Shown here piece after piece: positions 7,291 to 16,449 of a DNA stretch of 32,909 nt (within the stretch, counting starts at the first letter, position 1; each line of letters opens with the position of its first letter). The notes under the pieces are model-generated. The model saw only the letters and a list, made by a program, of their open reading frames with translations, made no database searches and was not told the DNA's origin. The position numbers and the translations under genes are program-made. Origin of the DNA: Sulfuricurvum kujiense. GTDB lineage: Bacteria; Campylobacterota; Campylobacteria; Campylobacterales; Sulfurimonadaceae. The DNA is taken from NCBI GenBank assembly GCA_002742695.1, contig DLUI01000071.1:21534-54442 (forward strand), read 5' to 3'.

Positions 7291-9543
7291 ATGATTAACT
7301 TTACGATTAACAATCAACCCGTAACGGCGCAAAAAGGGGAGACTATTCTCCAAGCGGCACGGAAAGCGGGATTTTATATTCCTACCATGTGTTATTTGGA
7401 AAAGACGACTCCGTGTGCATCATGCCGTTTATGTGTGGTTGAAACCGATAAAACTGACGGGCTGATTCTCAGCTGTCAAACTCCACCGATCGAGGGGCTT
7501 TCGGTTACCCTTGATTCGGATCGTTTAAAAACCGAACGGACGAATATTATGCGTCTCTATGATGTCAATCATCCGTTAGAGTGCGGTGTGTGTGACAAAT
7601 CGGGTGCATGTGATCTTCAAAATAAAACATTGGAATTCGGGGTTTCGGCACAACATTTTAGTGCCAAAGAGCAACACCGCCACATTGAGCATTGGGGATT
7701 GGTCAACTACGATCCGTCATTGTGTATTTTGTGCGAAAAATGTGTCCACGTCTGTAATGAGATTATCGGCGATGATGCAATTACCCTTCAATTTGGGGGA
7801 TACAAATCGTCTGTCATTCCGAAAAATAGCGACGTTCTCGATTGTACGTTCTGCGGTGAATGTATCGCGGTATGTCCCGTAGGTGCGTTGGTCAGTTCGG
7901 AATTTCAGTACAGCGCGAATGCATGGGAGCTTTCTCAAGTCCCTGCTACGTGTGTCCATTGTTCGGCAGGGTGTTCATTGAGTTACGAAGTTAAACACAC
8001 CTCGACGAGCAACGGAGAAGACCGTATCTACCGTGTTACCAATGATTTTGAGCACACGACCCTTTGCGGTGCGGGACGATTCGGTTTTGATTTCGATCAC
8101 CAAGCCTCTAAAGACGAAGCGGAATTCGCAAAAGCGATCCATGCGATAAAGAGTGCCGAAGCGATTCGATTCAGTTCCCTCATTACCAACGAAGAGGCTC
8201 TGATCCTTCAACGCCTCAAAGAGAAAACGGGGCTTAAGCTCTACAACGAAGAGGCACGTGCGTATCAGAGTTTTATGGCGGCTTACAGTTCCATCAGCGG
8301 TAAGAGCGGGTTCGGCGGAAGTCTCGATGCCATTACCCAAAGCGACGGGATCATTGTTCTTGGTGGACGTATCAGCACCGATAATCCGGTCGTCCGTTAT
8401 GCGGTGACGACGGCAGCACGTCACAGAGGTGCAAAAGTTATTTATATGCATCCGCTTGAAGATGAATTGCTTCAAAACGTCGTAACTCAGTTTGTGAAAT
8501 ACGAAGTGGGAACCGAAGAGGGTGTCGTTGCAATGCTGGCAGCAACCCTTCTAGAGGGTGCAGATATCAGCGAAGAGAACCGCGAGTATTTCAAAGAACT
8601 CGACGAGGGATACTTATGCGCTGAGAGCAATGTCGGTGATGAAGAGTTTACGCGAATTGCTCAATCAATGAAGAGAGCGAAACGAAAAACACTCGTAATC
8701 GGAAGCGATGTATTGAACCATAAACGCTCTTCCAACATAGCACGTCTTTGTGCGATGATTGAGACCTATACCGAGTTTTCGGTTGTGGTAATACCTACCA
8801 ATGTCAATACCGTCGGTGTATCGCTCATTTGTGATTTGGACAGTGACAACGGCAGCGCAAATGTTGTCGGTTACAATGCAGCAGGAAGCTACACGATAGG
8901 CTCATTCGGGGATGCGATGCTTCCGCTTGCAGCACTCAACAGCCAAGAGGGGACATTCGTCAGTATCAATTATCAAGTATTGCCGACCAATGTAGCGGTA
9001 GCGTTTAAAGGGTACACCCTCAACGATCTTGCAAACACCCTCGGTGTCAAAGCAGAAAACACCATTGATTACACTCTTGCACTGCCTCGCGAAAAAGGGT
9101 TTGAGAGAAAATCATTCGATGATTTGGGGAACTTTTTTGGAGCTTTGGGTGAAGACTATCGAGGTTATATGCTCGAAAATCGTGATATTGAAGCTTCAGG
9201 AGTGCTTGAAGAGATCGCTGATTTGCCGGAGTTCAACGGAACGGTTGTTTATCGCTGTAATCCGGTGAATCAGTTTAACAGTTATACGGCGCGCACGTCG
9301 CAGCTTGAAAAAGATACAACTTTACGCGGTTCCGCACAGTTTGCCGCTGCTGCAAAAATCGGTGATGGTGATAAAATTCAAATTGAATTTAAGAGTGCGA
9401 CGCAAGAACGTATTTTTAAACTTGATACTTCATTGAAAGGGACGGTTGCTTTGGTTCCGGCTTATGATGAGGCATTCGGTGCATTGAATGAACAATATCG
9501 CTTTGAAAAGGTGAAAATTATGAAGATGGGGAGTGGATCATGA
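7291..9543 (+). CDS. nuoG: NADH-quinone oxidoreductase subunit G, first copy
   Basis: A 750-residue iron-sulfur subunit that carries electrons from the input module towards NuoI. All cluster motifs are present: 2Fe-2S N1b (Cys34, Cys45, Cys48, Cys62); the His-Cys cluster HPLECGVCDKSGACDLQ (His94, Cys98, Cys101, Cys107); ferredoxin motifs starting at Cys145 and Cys185; and the extra N7-type cluster (Cys221, Cys224, Cys228, Cys259 in LCGAGRFG). The C-terminal 490 residues are a degenerate molybdopterin-oxidoreductase fold with no sign of a functional cofactor site. The start follows AAGGGGGG. The stop overlaps the start of the second nuoG by four bases (ATGA). The two copies are clearly paralogous, sharing, for example, TNEEALILQRLK and similar SGKS segments. 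Confidence 0.95.
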   Translation: MINFTINNQPVTAQKGETILQAARKAGFYIPTMCYLEKTTPCASCRLCVVETDKTDGLILSCQTPPIEGLSVTLDSDRLKTERTNIMRLYDVNHPLECGVCDKSGACDLQNKTLEFGVSAQHFSAKEQHRHIEHWGLVNYDPSLCILCEKCVHVCNEIIGDDAITLQFGGYKSSVIPKNSDVLDCTFCGECIAVCPVGALVSSEFQYSANAWELSQVPATCVHCSAGCSLSYEVKHTSTSNGEDRIYRVTNDFEHTTLCGAGRFGFDFDHQASKDEAEFAKAIHAIKSAEAIRFSSLITNEEALILQRLKEKTGLKLYNEEARAYQSFMAAYSSISGKSGFGGSLDAITQSDGIIVLGGRISTDNPVVRYAVTTAARHRGAKVIYMHPLEDELLQNVVTQFVKYEVGTEEGVVAMLAATLLEGADISEENREYFKELDEGYLCAESNVGDEEFTRIAQSMKRAKRKTLVIGSDVLNHKRSSNIARLCAMIETYTEFSVVVIPTNVNTVGVSLICDLDSDNGSANVVGYNAAGSYTIGSFGDAMLPLAALNSQEGTFVSINYQVLPTNVAVAFKGYTLNDLANTLGVKAENTIDYTLALPREKGFERKSFDDLGNFFGALGEDYRGYMLENRDIEASGVLEEIADLPEFNGTVVYRCNPVNQFNSYTARTSQLEKDTTLRGSAQFAAAAKIGDGDKIQIEFKSATQERIFKLDTSLKGTVALVPAYDEAFGALNEQYRFEKVKIMKMGSGS

Positions 9544-12026
9544 ATGAAATCACGATTACCATAGACGGTCGTAGTGTTCAGACGCAAGAGGGTGAATATA
9601 TCCTCAACGCGGCGCGAGCCAACGGGATATTTATCCCTGCGATTTGCTATCTGACACGATGTTCACCGACATTGGCGTGTCGTATTTGTTTGGTTGAAGC
9701 GGACGGCAAGCAAGTCTATGCGTGTAATGCCAAAGCTAAAGAGGGGATGGATATTACGACCACGACGCCGAATATTTTGGCGGAGCGTAGAGCCATTATG
9801 GAAGTTTATGATGTAAACCACCCTCTGGAATGCGGCGTGTGCGACCAATCGGGTGAATGCGAACTTCAGAACTATACGTTGGAAGTGGGAGTTGATTCAC
9901 AAACATACTCGATCAAAGATACCCATAAACCGGCACAAAACTGGGGCTTGATCCATTACGATCCGGCATTGTGTATTATGTGTGAGCGTTGTATTACCGT
10001 CTGTAAAGATATGATCGGGGATGCGGCACTCTCTACCGTAGCACGCGGCTCTGAAGCGATTGAGGCTGAATTCAAAGAGTCTATGCCTAAAGATGCCTAT
10101 GCAATGTGGAATAAACTTAACAAATCGCTCATTGCTCCAAACGGCGGAGACAGACTTGATTGTACTGACTGCGGCGAGTGTAGCTCCGTATGTCCGGTCG
10201 GGGCATTGGTGAGCAGTGATTATCAGTACACCTCCAATGCATGGGAACACAAACAAATCCCTGCTACGTGTGCTCATTGTTCGGCAGGGTGTCAGCTCAG
10301 CTACGATATCAAACATACCAGTATTACCGATCCAGAGGCTAAAATTTACCGTGTTAAAAATGAGTGGAACTATGTATCCCTCTGCGGTGCTGGGCGTTAC
10401 GGATACGATTTCGAGAATCGTGATGTGGTTAAAAATGCGGCAGCCTTTGATGCAGCGGTTACAGCCTTTAAAAAAGCCGATACCATCGCATTTACCTCGA
10501 CGATCACCAACGAAGAGGCATTGATTCTTCAACGTCTTAAAGTCAAATACGGCTACCGATTAGTGAATAACGAAGCGTTGGCACTGAAAAACTTTTTGAG
10601 CAGCTACAGCACTATCAGTGGGAAATCACTTTACGGCGGTGATTTGAAACAGGTTCACGAATCGGATTTCGTTGTCTCTATCGGAAGTGCACTCAAAACG
10701 GATAATCCGAATGCCCGTTTCGCGATGAACAATGCCTTCTCTATGAACAAAGGTGCGGGATTGTATTTTCACCCGATCAATGATCCCGTTATCGCCGATA
10801 TGTCGAAAAACGTGACACAGTTCAACCATGCTCCGATGATGGAAGAGGCGGCACTGTATTTGATGCTCGATCTTTTCGGGGATAAAGCGGCAATGCCATC
10901 GAGTATCACCGAATATTTGGCAACGTTCCATTCGATGAAAACCATTACGGTTGAAGAGACAGTAGATGAGAAAGTGACCGAAACGGTTGTCAAAAAAGTA
11001 CTCAACGAAGAGAGCGGCATCGAAGAAGAGGTTACTGAAGAGGTCACTAAAACCATCAAGAAAAAAGTCTCAAAAGAGGTAGAAGTGGATGAAAACGCTC
11101 TCTTCGCCCTCGTGAGCGCACCTGCGGGATTTGCCGATACCCTCGCTAAGTATTTGGCGAAAAAAGAGACGTTTAGCCTGATGGTGGGGCCTGATTTGTA
11201 CACCCATCCACATTCTGAGAATTGTGCACGTCTTGTGGCATTGATTGAAAAATACACACCGTTTAGTGTCACAATGATCCCAAATCTTTCTAATACCCTC
11301 GGTGTTGCGATGATATGTGATCTTGATGGTAGCCGTGGAAATTACACTATCGGTTACAACATAGCGGGTGATTTCACCCTCAGCGCATTGGGTAACGGTG
11401 ATTTGGATATGCCGGCTCTGAATCAACAAGAGGGGACATTGACCAGTATCGACAAACGGGTGAATCCGACCAATGCGGCACTCGGCTACGGCGGCTACGT
11501 TCTGAATGATCTTGCCAATGCCCTTGGTGTAAACTTGAAATTCACGGTTGATTACACGGCGCAGCTTCCTGTAAATAGAGGATTCAAAGCAATGGCATTT
11601 GACACCCTTCCGAACAATTTCACCAACACCGGTGAAGAGGTTCGCGGATATCTGCTAGAAAATATCGCAGTGAGTGTCAGCGGGGATGAAAACGTAACAC
11701 CGTTTAACGCAGATTCGGCAATCACAGATAAAGTGGTTTACTTGGCAAATCCGGTACTTCAATTCTCTCCGTTTACGGCAATGTCACACCAGCTTAAAGG
11801 CTCGGGCGGTTTATACGTATCTGCTTCAGCTATGGAAAGCAACGGCTGGAATGAAGGAGACATGGTGAATGTTAAAACCGCGCGCGGTGAAGTACGTGTC
11901 AGCGTTATCACAGACGGTAAAATCGAAGGGGATATTTCGTATCTTCCGACATTCGATACCGCTATCAATTCTGAGGCACTGTTTGACGGTTACCGTTTTG
12001 CGTGCGTATCAATTCAAAAGGTGTAA
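9540..12026 (+). CDS. nuoG: NADH-quinone oxidoreductase subunit G, second copy, with charged insert
   Basis: An 828-residue paralogue of the preceding gene, translationally coupled to it. It keeps the full cluster set: Cys36, Cys47, Cys50 and Cys62 for N1b; HPLECGVCDQSGECELQ from His94; ferredoxin motifs CIMCERC and CTDCGEC; and an N7-type CAHCSAGC with a later LCGAGRYG. Between the two ferredoxin motifs it has about 20 more residues than copy 1. At roughly residues 472-518 it carries an insert made almost only of Glu, Lys, Val and Thr. The insert contains two similar 11-residue units, EKVTETVVKKV and EEVTKTIKKKV, and copy 1 lacks it. A second NuoG with intact clusters implies either two NuoG per complex or alternative complexes. 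Confidence 0.94.
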   Translation: MNEITITIDGRSVQTQEGEYILNAARANGIFIPAICYLTRCSPTLACRICLVEADGKQVYACNAKAKEGMDITTTTPNILAERRAIMEVYDVNHPLECGVCDQSGECELQNYTLEVGVDSQTYSIKDTHKPAQNWGLIHYDPALCIMCERCITVCKDMIGDAALSTVARGSEAIEAEFKESMPKDAYAMWNKLNKSLIAPNGGDRLDCTDCGECSSVCPVGALVSSDYQYTSNAWEHKQIPATCAHCSAGCQLSYDIKHTSITDPEAKIYRVKNEWNYVSLCGAGRYGYDFENRDVVKNAAAFDAAVTAFKKADTIAFTSTITNEEALILQRLKVKYGYRLVNNEALALKNFLSSYSTISGKSLYGGDLKQVHESDFVVSIGSALKTDNPNARFAMNNAFSMNKGAGLYFHPINDPVIADMSKNVTQFNHAPMMEEAALYLMLDLFGDKAAMPSSITEYLATFHSMKTITVEETVDEKVTETVVKKVLNEESGIEEEVTEEVTKTIKKKVSKEVEVDENALFALVSAPAGFADTLAKYLAKKETFSLMVGPDLYTHPHSENCARLVALIEKYTPFSVTMIPNLSNTLGVAMICDLDGSRGNYTIGYNIAGDFTLSALGNGDLDMPALNQQEGTLTSIDKRVNPTNAALGYGGYVLNDLANALGVNLKFTVDYTAQLPVNRGFKAMAFDTLPNNFTNTGEEVRGYLLENIAVSVSGDENVTPFNADSAITDKVVYLANPVLQFSPFTAMSHQLKGSGGLYVSASAMESNGWNEGDMVNVKTARGEVRVSVITDGKIEGDISYLPTFDTAINSEALFDGYRFACVSIQKV

Positions 12027-12029
12027 AGC

Positions 12030-13019
12030 ATGGATGTAGCATTCATTATAGAAACGATCATTAAAATCGTTGTAATCTTGTTAGTCTTCTCAGCGCTCGC
12101 GGGTCTTGGGACCTATTTTGAGCGTAAAGTGCTGGCGTTTATGCAACGCCGTCTTGGACCGATGCACGTTGGCCCGTTCGGTTTGCTTCAAGTCGCGGCG
12201 GATGGGATTAAACTCTTTACAAAAGAGGATATTATCCCTCAAAACGTTGTGAAGCCGATTTTCAAAATCGCCCCCGTTATTACGGCTGCAACGGCATTTA
12301 TGGCCTCTGCGGCGATTCCGTTTTGGCCTCAGTTTACGGTATTCGGATACACAGTGCATCCGATTGTCGCTGATATCAATGTCGGTATCCTCTACGTATT
12401 AGGGGTTATGGCTATCGGATTGTACGGACCGCTCCTTGGGGGTATGGCATCGGCGAACAAATGGTCGTTGATCTCTGCGGCGCGTAGTGCCGCCATCTTC
12501 ATTTCGTATGAAGTTATTTCGGGATTATCGCTATTGGCACCCCTTATGATGGTGGGGTCATTGTCGTTAATCGATATCAATAACTACCAAGCGGGTGGAA
12601 TCGGCAACTGGATCGTATGGTCACAGCCGGTGGCATTTATCCTTTTTTGGATTGCCGCTTTTGCTGAGACGGGACGTACACCGTTCCATCTTGTTGCGAA
12701 CGATCACGAAATCATTGACGGTTTCGGTACGGAGTATTCGGGTATGCGCTGGGGTCTTTTCTTCATCGGTGAATACGCGAATATGTTCTTCATCTCGTTT
12801 GTAATCGCCATCATTTTCTTGGGCGGTTTTGGTGATGGTACGATTGCCGGGGCAATTCAGCTCTTGTTGAAAGTAGCGTTTTTCTTTTTCTTTTTCCTAT
12901 GGACACGCGCTGCATGGCCGGATGTCCGACCTGACCAATTGATGTGGTTGTGTTGGAAAGTATTAATGCCGATTGCGGTGATCAATATTGTGATCACCGG
13001 CATCGTGATGATGTTCTAA
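12030..13019 (+). CDS. nuoH: NADH-quinone oxidoreductase subunit H
   Basis: A 329-residue membrane subunit with about eight helices that anchors the quinone-binding arm. Typical parts are YFERKVLAFMQRRLGP near residue 30, LLQVAADGIKLFTKED near residue 55, and TEYSGMRWGLFFIGEYANM from residue 234. The cytoplasmic loop before it reads AETGRTPFHLVANDHEIIDG (residues 212-231). The family usually has an N-R-x-PFDLPEAExEL-like sequence there, so Asp is replaced by His220 and the first loop Glu by Ala223, while Asp225 and Glu227 remain. The gene starts three bases after the nuoG2 stop. Assignment is firm; the loop change is discussed among the findings. Confidence 0.96.
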   Translation: MDVAFIIETIIKIVVILLVFSALAGLGTYFERKVLAFMQRRLGPMHVGPFGLLQVAADGIKLFTKEDIIPQNVVKPIFKIAPVITAATAFMASAAIPFWPQFTVFGYTVHPIVADINVGILYVLGVMAIGLYGPLLGGMASANKWSLISAARSAAIFISYEVISGLSLLAPLMMVGSLSLIDINNYQAGGIGNWIVWSQPVAFILFWIAAFAETGRTPFHLVANDHEIIDGFGTEYSGMRWGLFFIGEYANMFFISFVIAIIFLGGFGDGTIAGAIQLLLKVAFFFFFFLWTRAAWPDVRPDQLMWLCWKVLMPIAVINIVITGIVMMF

Positions 13020-13031
13020 GGAGGTTGGGTT

Positions 13032-13655
13032 ATGCATCATGAAGAAGTATTTACGAATCGTAACGTGAGCGAGTCATCTGCTTACTATTACGTCGATATC
13101 GAAACCTACCCGACTTCAGGGTGGGACAAATTTAAACAGGTTGTTAAACGTACATTCAACGGAGAGCTCTTTGTAGGTCTTTGGGTTGTATTACGTGAGA
13201 TGATTAAATTCGATATTCACACGCTTCAATACCCGCTTGAAAAACTCCCGATCGGGCCGCGTTATCGTGCGGTACACAAACTATTGCGTTTGTGGGAATC
13301 GGGATATGAGCGTTGTATCGGATGCGGATTGTGCGAAAAAATTTGTATCTCCGATTGTATCCGTATGGACACTCGTATCGATGAGAATAGCCGTAAAGAG
13401 GTTACTGAATACAGTATTAACCTCGGACGTTGTATTTTCTGCGGCTACTGTGCTGAAGTGTGCCCTGAACTTGCTATCGTTCACGGACAACGGTATGAGA
13501 ATGCCTCAGAACAACGTGCCCATTTCGTCATTAAAGACGATATGCTGACCCCGCTTGATCTTTTAAAAGCGGGTGAACAAGCAGAATACCCAGGCTTCGG
13601 AGCCATTATCCCAGGAAGCGACGCGTCGGTCAAAAAGACCCCGTTGGCGTATTAA
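13032..13655 (+). CDS. nuoI: NADH-quinone oxidoreductase subunit I
   Basis: A 207-residue ferredoxin-like subunit that holds clusters N6a and N6b and links NuoG to NuoB. The two 4Fe-4S motifs are CIGCGLCEKIC with a downstream CIRM (from Cys95) and CIFCGYCAEVCPELAI (from Cys134). The first motif reads ICISDC where ICPxxC is more usual, with Pro replaced by Ile. An N-terminal region of about 60 residues includes an amphipathic helix that should lie on the membrane. AAGGAGG precedes the ATG by seven bases. It sits 12 bases after nuoH. Confidence 0.96.
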   Translation: MHHEEVFTNRNVSESSAYYYVDIETYPTSGWDKFKQVVKRTFNGELFVGLWVVLREMIKFDIHTLQYPLEKLPIGPRYRAVHKLLRLWESGYERCIGCGLCEKICISDCIRMDTRIDENSRKEVTEYSINLGRCIFCGYCAEVCPELAIVHGQRYENASEQRAHFVIKDDMLTPLDLLKAGEQAEYPGFGAIIPGSDASVKKTPLAY

Positions 13656-13666
13656 GGAGTCAAAGT

Positions 13667-14245
13667 ATGTTTGAAGCAATCGCTTTTTATCTGTTTGCGG
13701 CATTAACGATCGTGATGTTTACCATCACGGTAATGACAAGCCAAGCGCTCTATGCGATTACCGCAATGGCGGCGGGGATGATTTTCATCTCGGCATTTTT
13801 CTTTATTTTGGGTGCCGACTTTTTGGGTGCGATCCAAATCATCGTCTATACAGGCGCAGTAATGGCGTTATACGCATTCGGGATGATGTTTTTCGATACG
13901 ACACGTGATGTTGTTGAAAAGCGTACTAATCCGCAGATCGTTTTTGTCCTTGGGATTTTGGCAGCGGTTATGGTGGTCGCAATTTTCGTTGCACCTATCG
14001 TCTCAAATAACATTCAAGCCCTTTATCCGATCCAAGAAGGGGTAGGCAATTCACAGGCCGTGGGTATGGTTCTCTTTACGAAATACCTTGTACCTTTCGA
14101 ACTTGCAGCCGTTATGCTCCTTGTTGCAATGATCGGCGGAATTATTTTGGCCGGTAAAAAAATGGACAAATCATTAACTTTGATGGCCGAAGAAGAGATT
14201 ACTACGATGGATGATAGTTTTGAACCTCAAGCAGGGGGACACTGA
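13667..14245 (+). CDS. nuoJ: NADH-quinone oxidoreductase subunit J
   Basis: A 192-residue membrane subunit with five predicted helices. The third contains the family segment FLGAIQIIVYTGAVMALYAFG, which in known structures includes the pi-bulge linking quinone chemistry to proton movement. AAGGAG precedes the start. The stop overlaps the nuoK start by one base. The C-terminal tail after the last helix is acidic (AEEEITTMDDSFEPQ) and about 25 residues long. Confidence 0.95.
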   Translation: MFEAIAFYLFAALTIVMFTITVMTSQALYAITAMAAGMIFISAFFFILGADFLGAIQIIVYTGAVMALYAFGMMFFDTTRDVVEKRTNPQIVFVLGILAAVMVVAIFVAPIVSNNIQALYPIQEGVGNSQAVGMVLFTKYLVPFELAAVMLLVAMIGGIILAGKKMDKSLTLMAEEEITTMDDSFEPQAGGH

Positions 14246-14550
14246 TGGAAATTACATTAACTCATTATCTTGTTTTATCCACAATTTTGTTTGCTATCGG
14301 TTTGATCGGGGTAATGCGCCGTAAAAACCTTTTGATGCTCTTTTTTGCAACGGAAATTTTGCTCAATGCAACCAACATCGCATTTGCCGCTATTTCTTAC
14401 TACATCGGTGATCTGAGCGGGCAAATGTTTGCGTTTTTCATTATTGCGATTGCGGCATCGGAAGTAGCGATCGGGCTGGGTCTCCTCATCGTATGGTACA
14501 AACGCACCGGTAAGATCGACCTAGATCAAATGAATTCAATGCGAGGATAG
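14245..14550 (+). CDS. nuoK: NADH-quinone oxidoreductase subunit K
   Basis: A 101-residue subunit with three membrane helices, the standard family length. The two buried glutamates needed for proton translocation are visible in ATEILLNATNIAF and AIAASEVAIGLGLLI. It starts on the last base of nuoJ and ends three bases before nuoL, so it is translated as part of a coupled block. Confidence 0.96.
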   Translation: MEITLTHYLVLSTILFAIGLIGVMRRKNLLMLFFATEILLNATNIAFAAISYYIGDLSGQMFAFFIIAIAASEVAIGLGLLIVWYKRTGKIDLDQMNSMRG

Positions 14551-14553
14551 ACT

Positions 14554-16440
14554 ATGGAACTTTATTTATATATCGCACTGTTTGCTCCGCTGGTAGGGTC
14601 GCTTTACGCTTCTCTTTTCGGAGGGTCACCTAAATCACAGCATGTCGGTATTGTGGCATCGGGATTATTGTTTACTTCGTTTGTGAGCAGTGCACTTTTG
14701 CTCTCTTATGTCATGGGCGGGCATACGGTTCATGTTGAACTGATGACATGGATGGAAACGGGAGATCTTTATATCCCGTTTGGGTTTGTCGTTGACCAAG
14801 TGAGCGTGGTTATGATGATGGTAGTTACCATCGTCTCTACGGTAGTCCATATCTACTCTATCGGCTACATGGATCATGATAAAGGATTCAACCGTTTCTT
14901 CTCATGGCTTTCAGCATTCGTTTTCTCGATGATGGTACTCGTTATGAGTGACAACTTTGCAGGACTCTTTATCGGATGGGAAGGGGTTGGTCTTTGTTCG
15001 TGGGGACTTATCGGCTTCTGGTATCAAAAAGAATCGGCAACATGGGCAGCAAACGAAGCGTTTATTATGAACCGTATCGCTGACCTTGGGATGCTTATCG
15101 GGATTTTCTTGATTTATTGGAATACCGGTTCTCTCCAATACGACGTCGTATTTTCTGAAATCGGAAACCTTCCGTTAGTCGTTACGACGTGGATCGGTAT
15201 TTTCCTCTTTATCGGCGCAATGGGTAAATCGGCGCAGTTTCCGCTCCATACATGGCTTGCCGATGCGATGGAAGGTCCTACTCCGGTATCGGCGTTGATC
15301 CACGCGGCGACCATGGTTACGGCAGGGGTTTATTTGGTTGTTCGTGCCAATCCGATTTATGATTTGATTCCGAATGTCGGGATCTTTATCGCAAGTCTCG
15401 GTGCATTTGTAGCATTGTTTGCCGCATCAATGGCATTGGTTAACCGTGATATGAAACGTATCATTGCCTACTCTACCCTTTCGCAGCTGGGATATATGTT
15501 CGTAGCAGCAGGATTGGGTGCGTACTGGGTCGCATTGTTCCACCTCATGGCGCATGCCTTTTTTAAAGCACTCTTGTTCCTCGGTGCGGGTAACGTGATG
15601 CATGCGATGCATGATGAGCTTGATCCGTTTAAAATGGGGGGATTACGCAAGGTGATGAAAGGGACATTTATTATGATGACCCTTGCTTCCGTTGCGTTAG
15701 CGGGTATCTATCCGTTTGCCGGATTCTTTTCAAAAGATTTGATCTTAGAGGTCGGGTTTGTTGAGCATCATTATGTAATCTATACTGTCTTGTTACTTAC
15801 AGCGGGATTGACGGCGTTTTATTCATTCCGCCTTGTTGCGTTGATCTTCCACGGAGAAGAGCGTTATAAACTTTTCGGTATTCATCCGCATGAAGCGTAT
15901 AAATTTATGTTAGTAGCGATGTCTCCGTTGCTCTTGTTGGCAATCATTGCGGGTTCATTTAAAATGACGTACTATCAATTGGTTACGAGTTTGCTTCCGG
16001 ATACACAGTACCATGTTCACGGTGAGATGACCTATTGGATTATGACGATCGGAACCCAGTTGTTTGTTATTGCCGCTATTGTATTTGCGTATAAAAAATA
16101 CAGCAACTGGAATAGTGTACCGGATGGTTCTTCTAAACTGGAAAATAGTTTCGGCTATAAATTATTGAGCAATCAGTATTACATTCCAAAATTTTATGAG
16201 GAAGTTTTTTCAAAACCGTATTTGGAACTTTCTCGTATTGCATGGAAACAGTTTGATCTCAAAATTGTTGATGCAACCGTTGATTCTATTGCGAACGCAA
16301 TCTACAAAACGGGCGAGAATACACGTGACATACAAAACGGAAATCTTTCAACAATGCTTCGTTGGATGGTTATCGGTTTGGTCGTTTTAGTGTCACTTGC
16401 CCTCGCCTTTACCGTTGGATACAACGCGGTCGGCGCTTAA
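14554..16440 (+). CDS. nuoL: NADH-quinone oxidoreductase subunit L (antiporter-like, proton pump)
   Basis: A 628-residue antiporter-like membrane subunit, the distal proton pump of complex I. Signature segments are FIGWEGVGLCSWGLIGFWY near residue 135 (buried Glu), GKSAQFPLHTWLADAMEGPT near residue 225 (key Lys), and RIIAYSTLSQLGYM near residue 305. The C-terminal region, after about residue 500, would form the long lateral helix and its anchor. Length is normal. It begins three bases after nuoK. Confidence 0.96.
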   Translation: MELYLYIALFAPLVGSLYASLFGGSPKSQHVGIVASGLLFTSFVSSALLLSYVMGGHTVHVELMTWMETGDLYIPFGFVVDQVSVVMMMVVTIVSTVVHIYSIGYMDHDKGFNRFFSWLSAFVFSMMVLVMSDNFAGLFIGWEGVGLCSWGLIGFWYQKESATWAANEAFIMNRIADLGMLIGIFLIYWNTGSLQYDVVFSEIGNLPLVVTTWIGIFLFIGAMGKSAQFPLHTWLADAMEGPTPVSALIHAATMVTAGVYLVVRANPIYDLIPNVGIFIASLGAFVALFAASMALVNRDMKRIIAYSTLSQLGYMFVAAGLGAYWVALFHLMAHAFFKALLFLGAGNVMHAMHDELDPFKMGGLRKVMKGTFIMMTLASVALAGIYPFAGFFSKDLILEVGFVEHHYVIYTVLLLTAGLTAFYSFRLVALIFHGEERYKLFGIHPHEAYKFMLVAMSPLLLLAIIAGSFKMTYYQLVTSLLPDTQYHVHGEMTYWIMTIGTQLFVIAAIVFAYKKYSNWNSVPDGSSKLENSFGYKLLSNQYYIPKFYEEVFSKPYLELSRIAWKQFDLKIVDATVDSIANAIYKTGENTRDIQNGNLSTMLRWMVIGLVVLVSLALAFTVGYNAVGA

Positions 16441-16449
16441 GGAGTAATG

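Noticed and set aside
9897-10532. 211-residue minus-strand open frame inside nuoG2
   Set aside because: Opposite the iron-sulfur motifs of nuoG2, where codon bias leaves antisense frames open; no protein-like features.
10953-11100. The Glu/Lys/Val repeat as a sequencing or assembly artefact
   Set aside because: The frame is kept throughout and the two units differ at several codons, as expected of an old duplication.
10769-11272. 167-residue minus-strand open frame inside nuoG2
   Set aside because: Low-complexity Ser/Thr/Val product arising opposite the Glu/Lys/Val insert; no ribosome site and no family features.
7291-12026. Formate dehydrogenase or other molybdopterin enzyme instead of NuoG
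   Set aside because: The N-terminal cluster pattern, including the His-Cys cluster, also occurs in some formate dehydrogenases, but the molybdopterin region is degenerate and lacks a Cys/Sec active site, and both genes lie inside a complete nuo operon.
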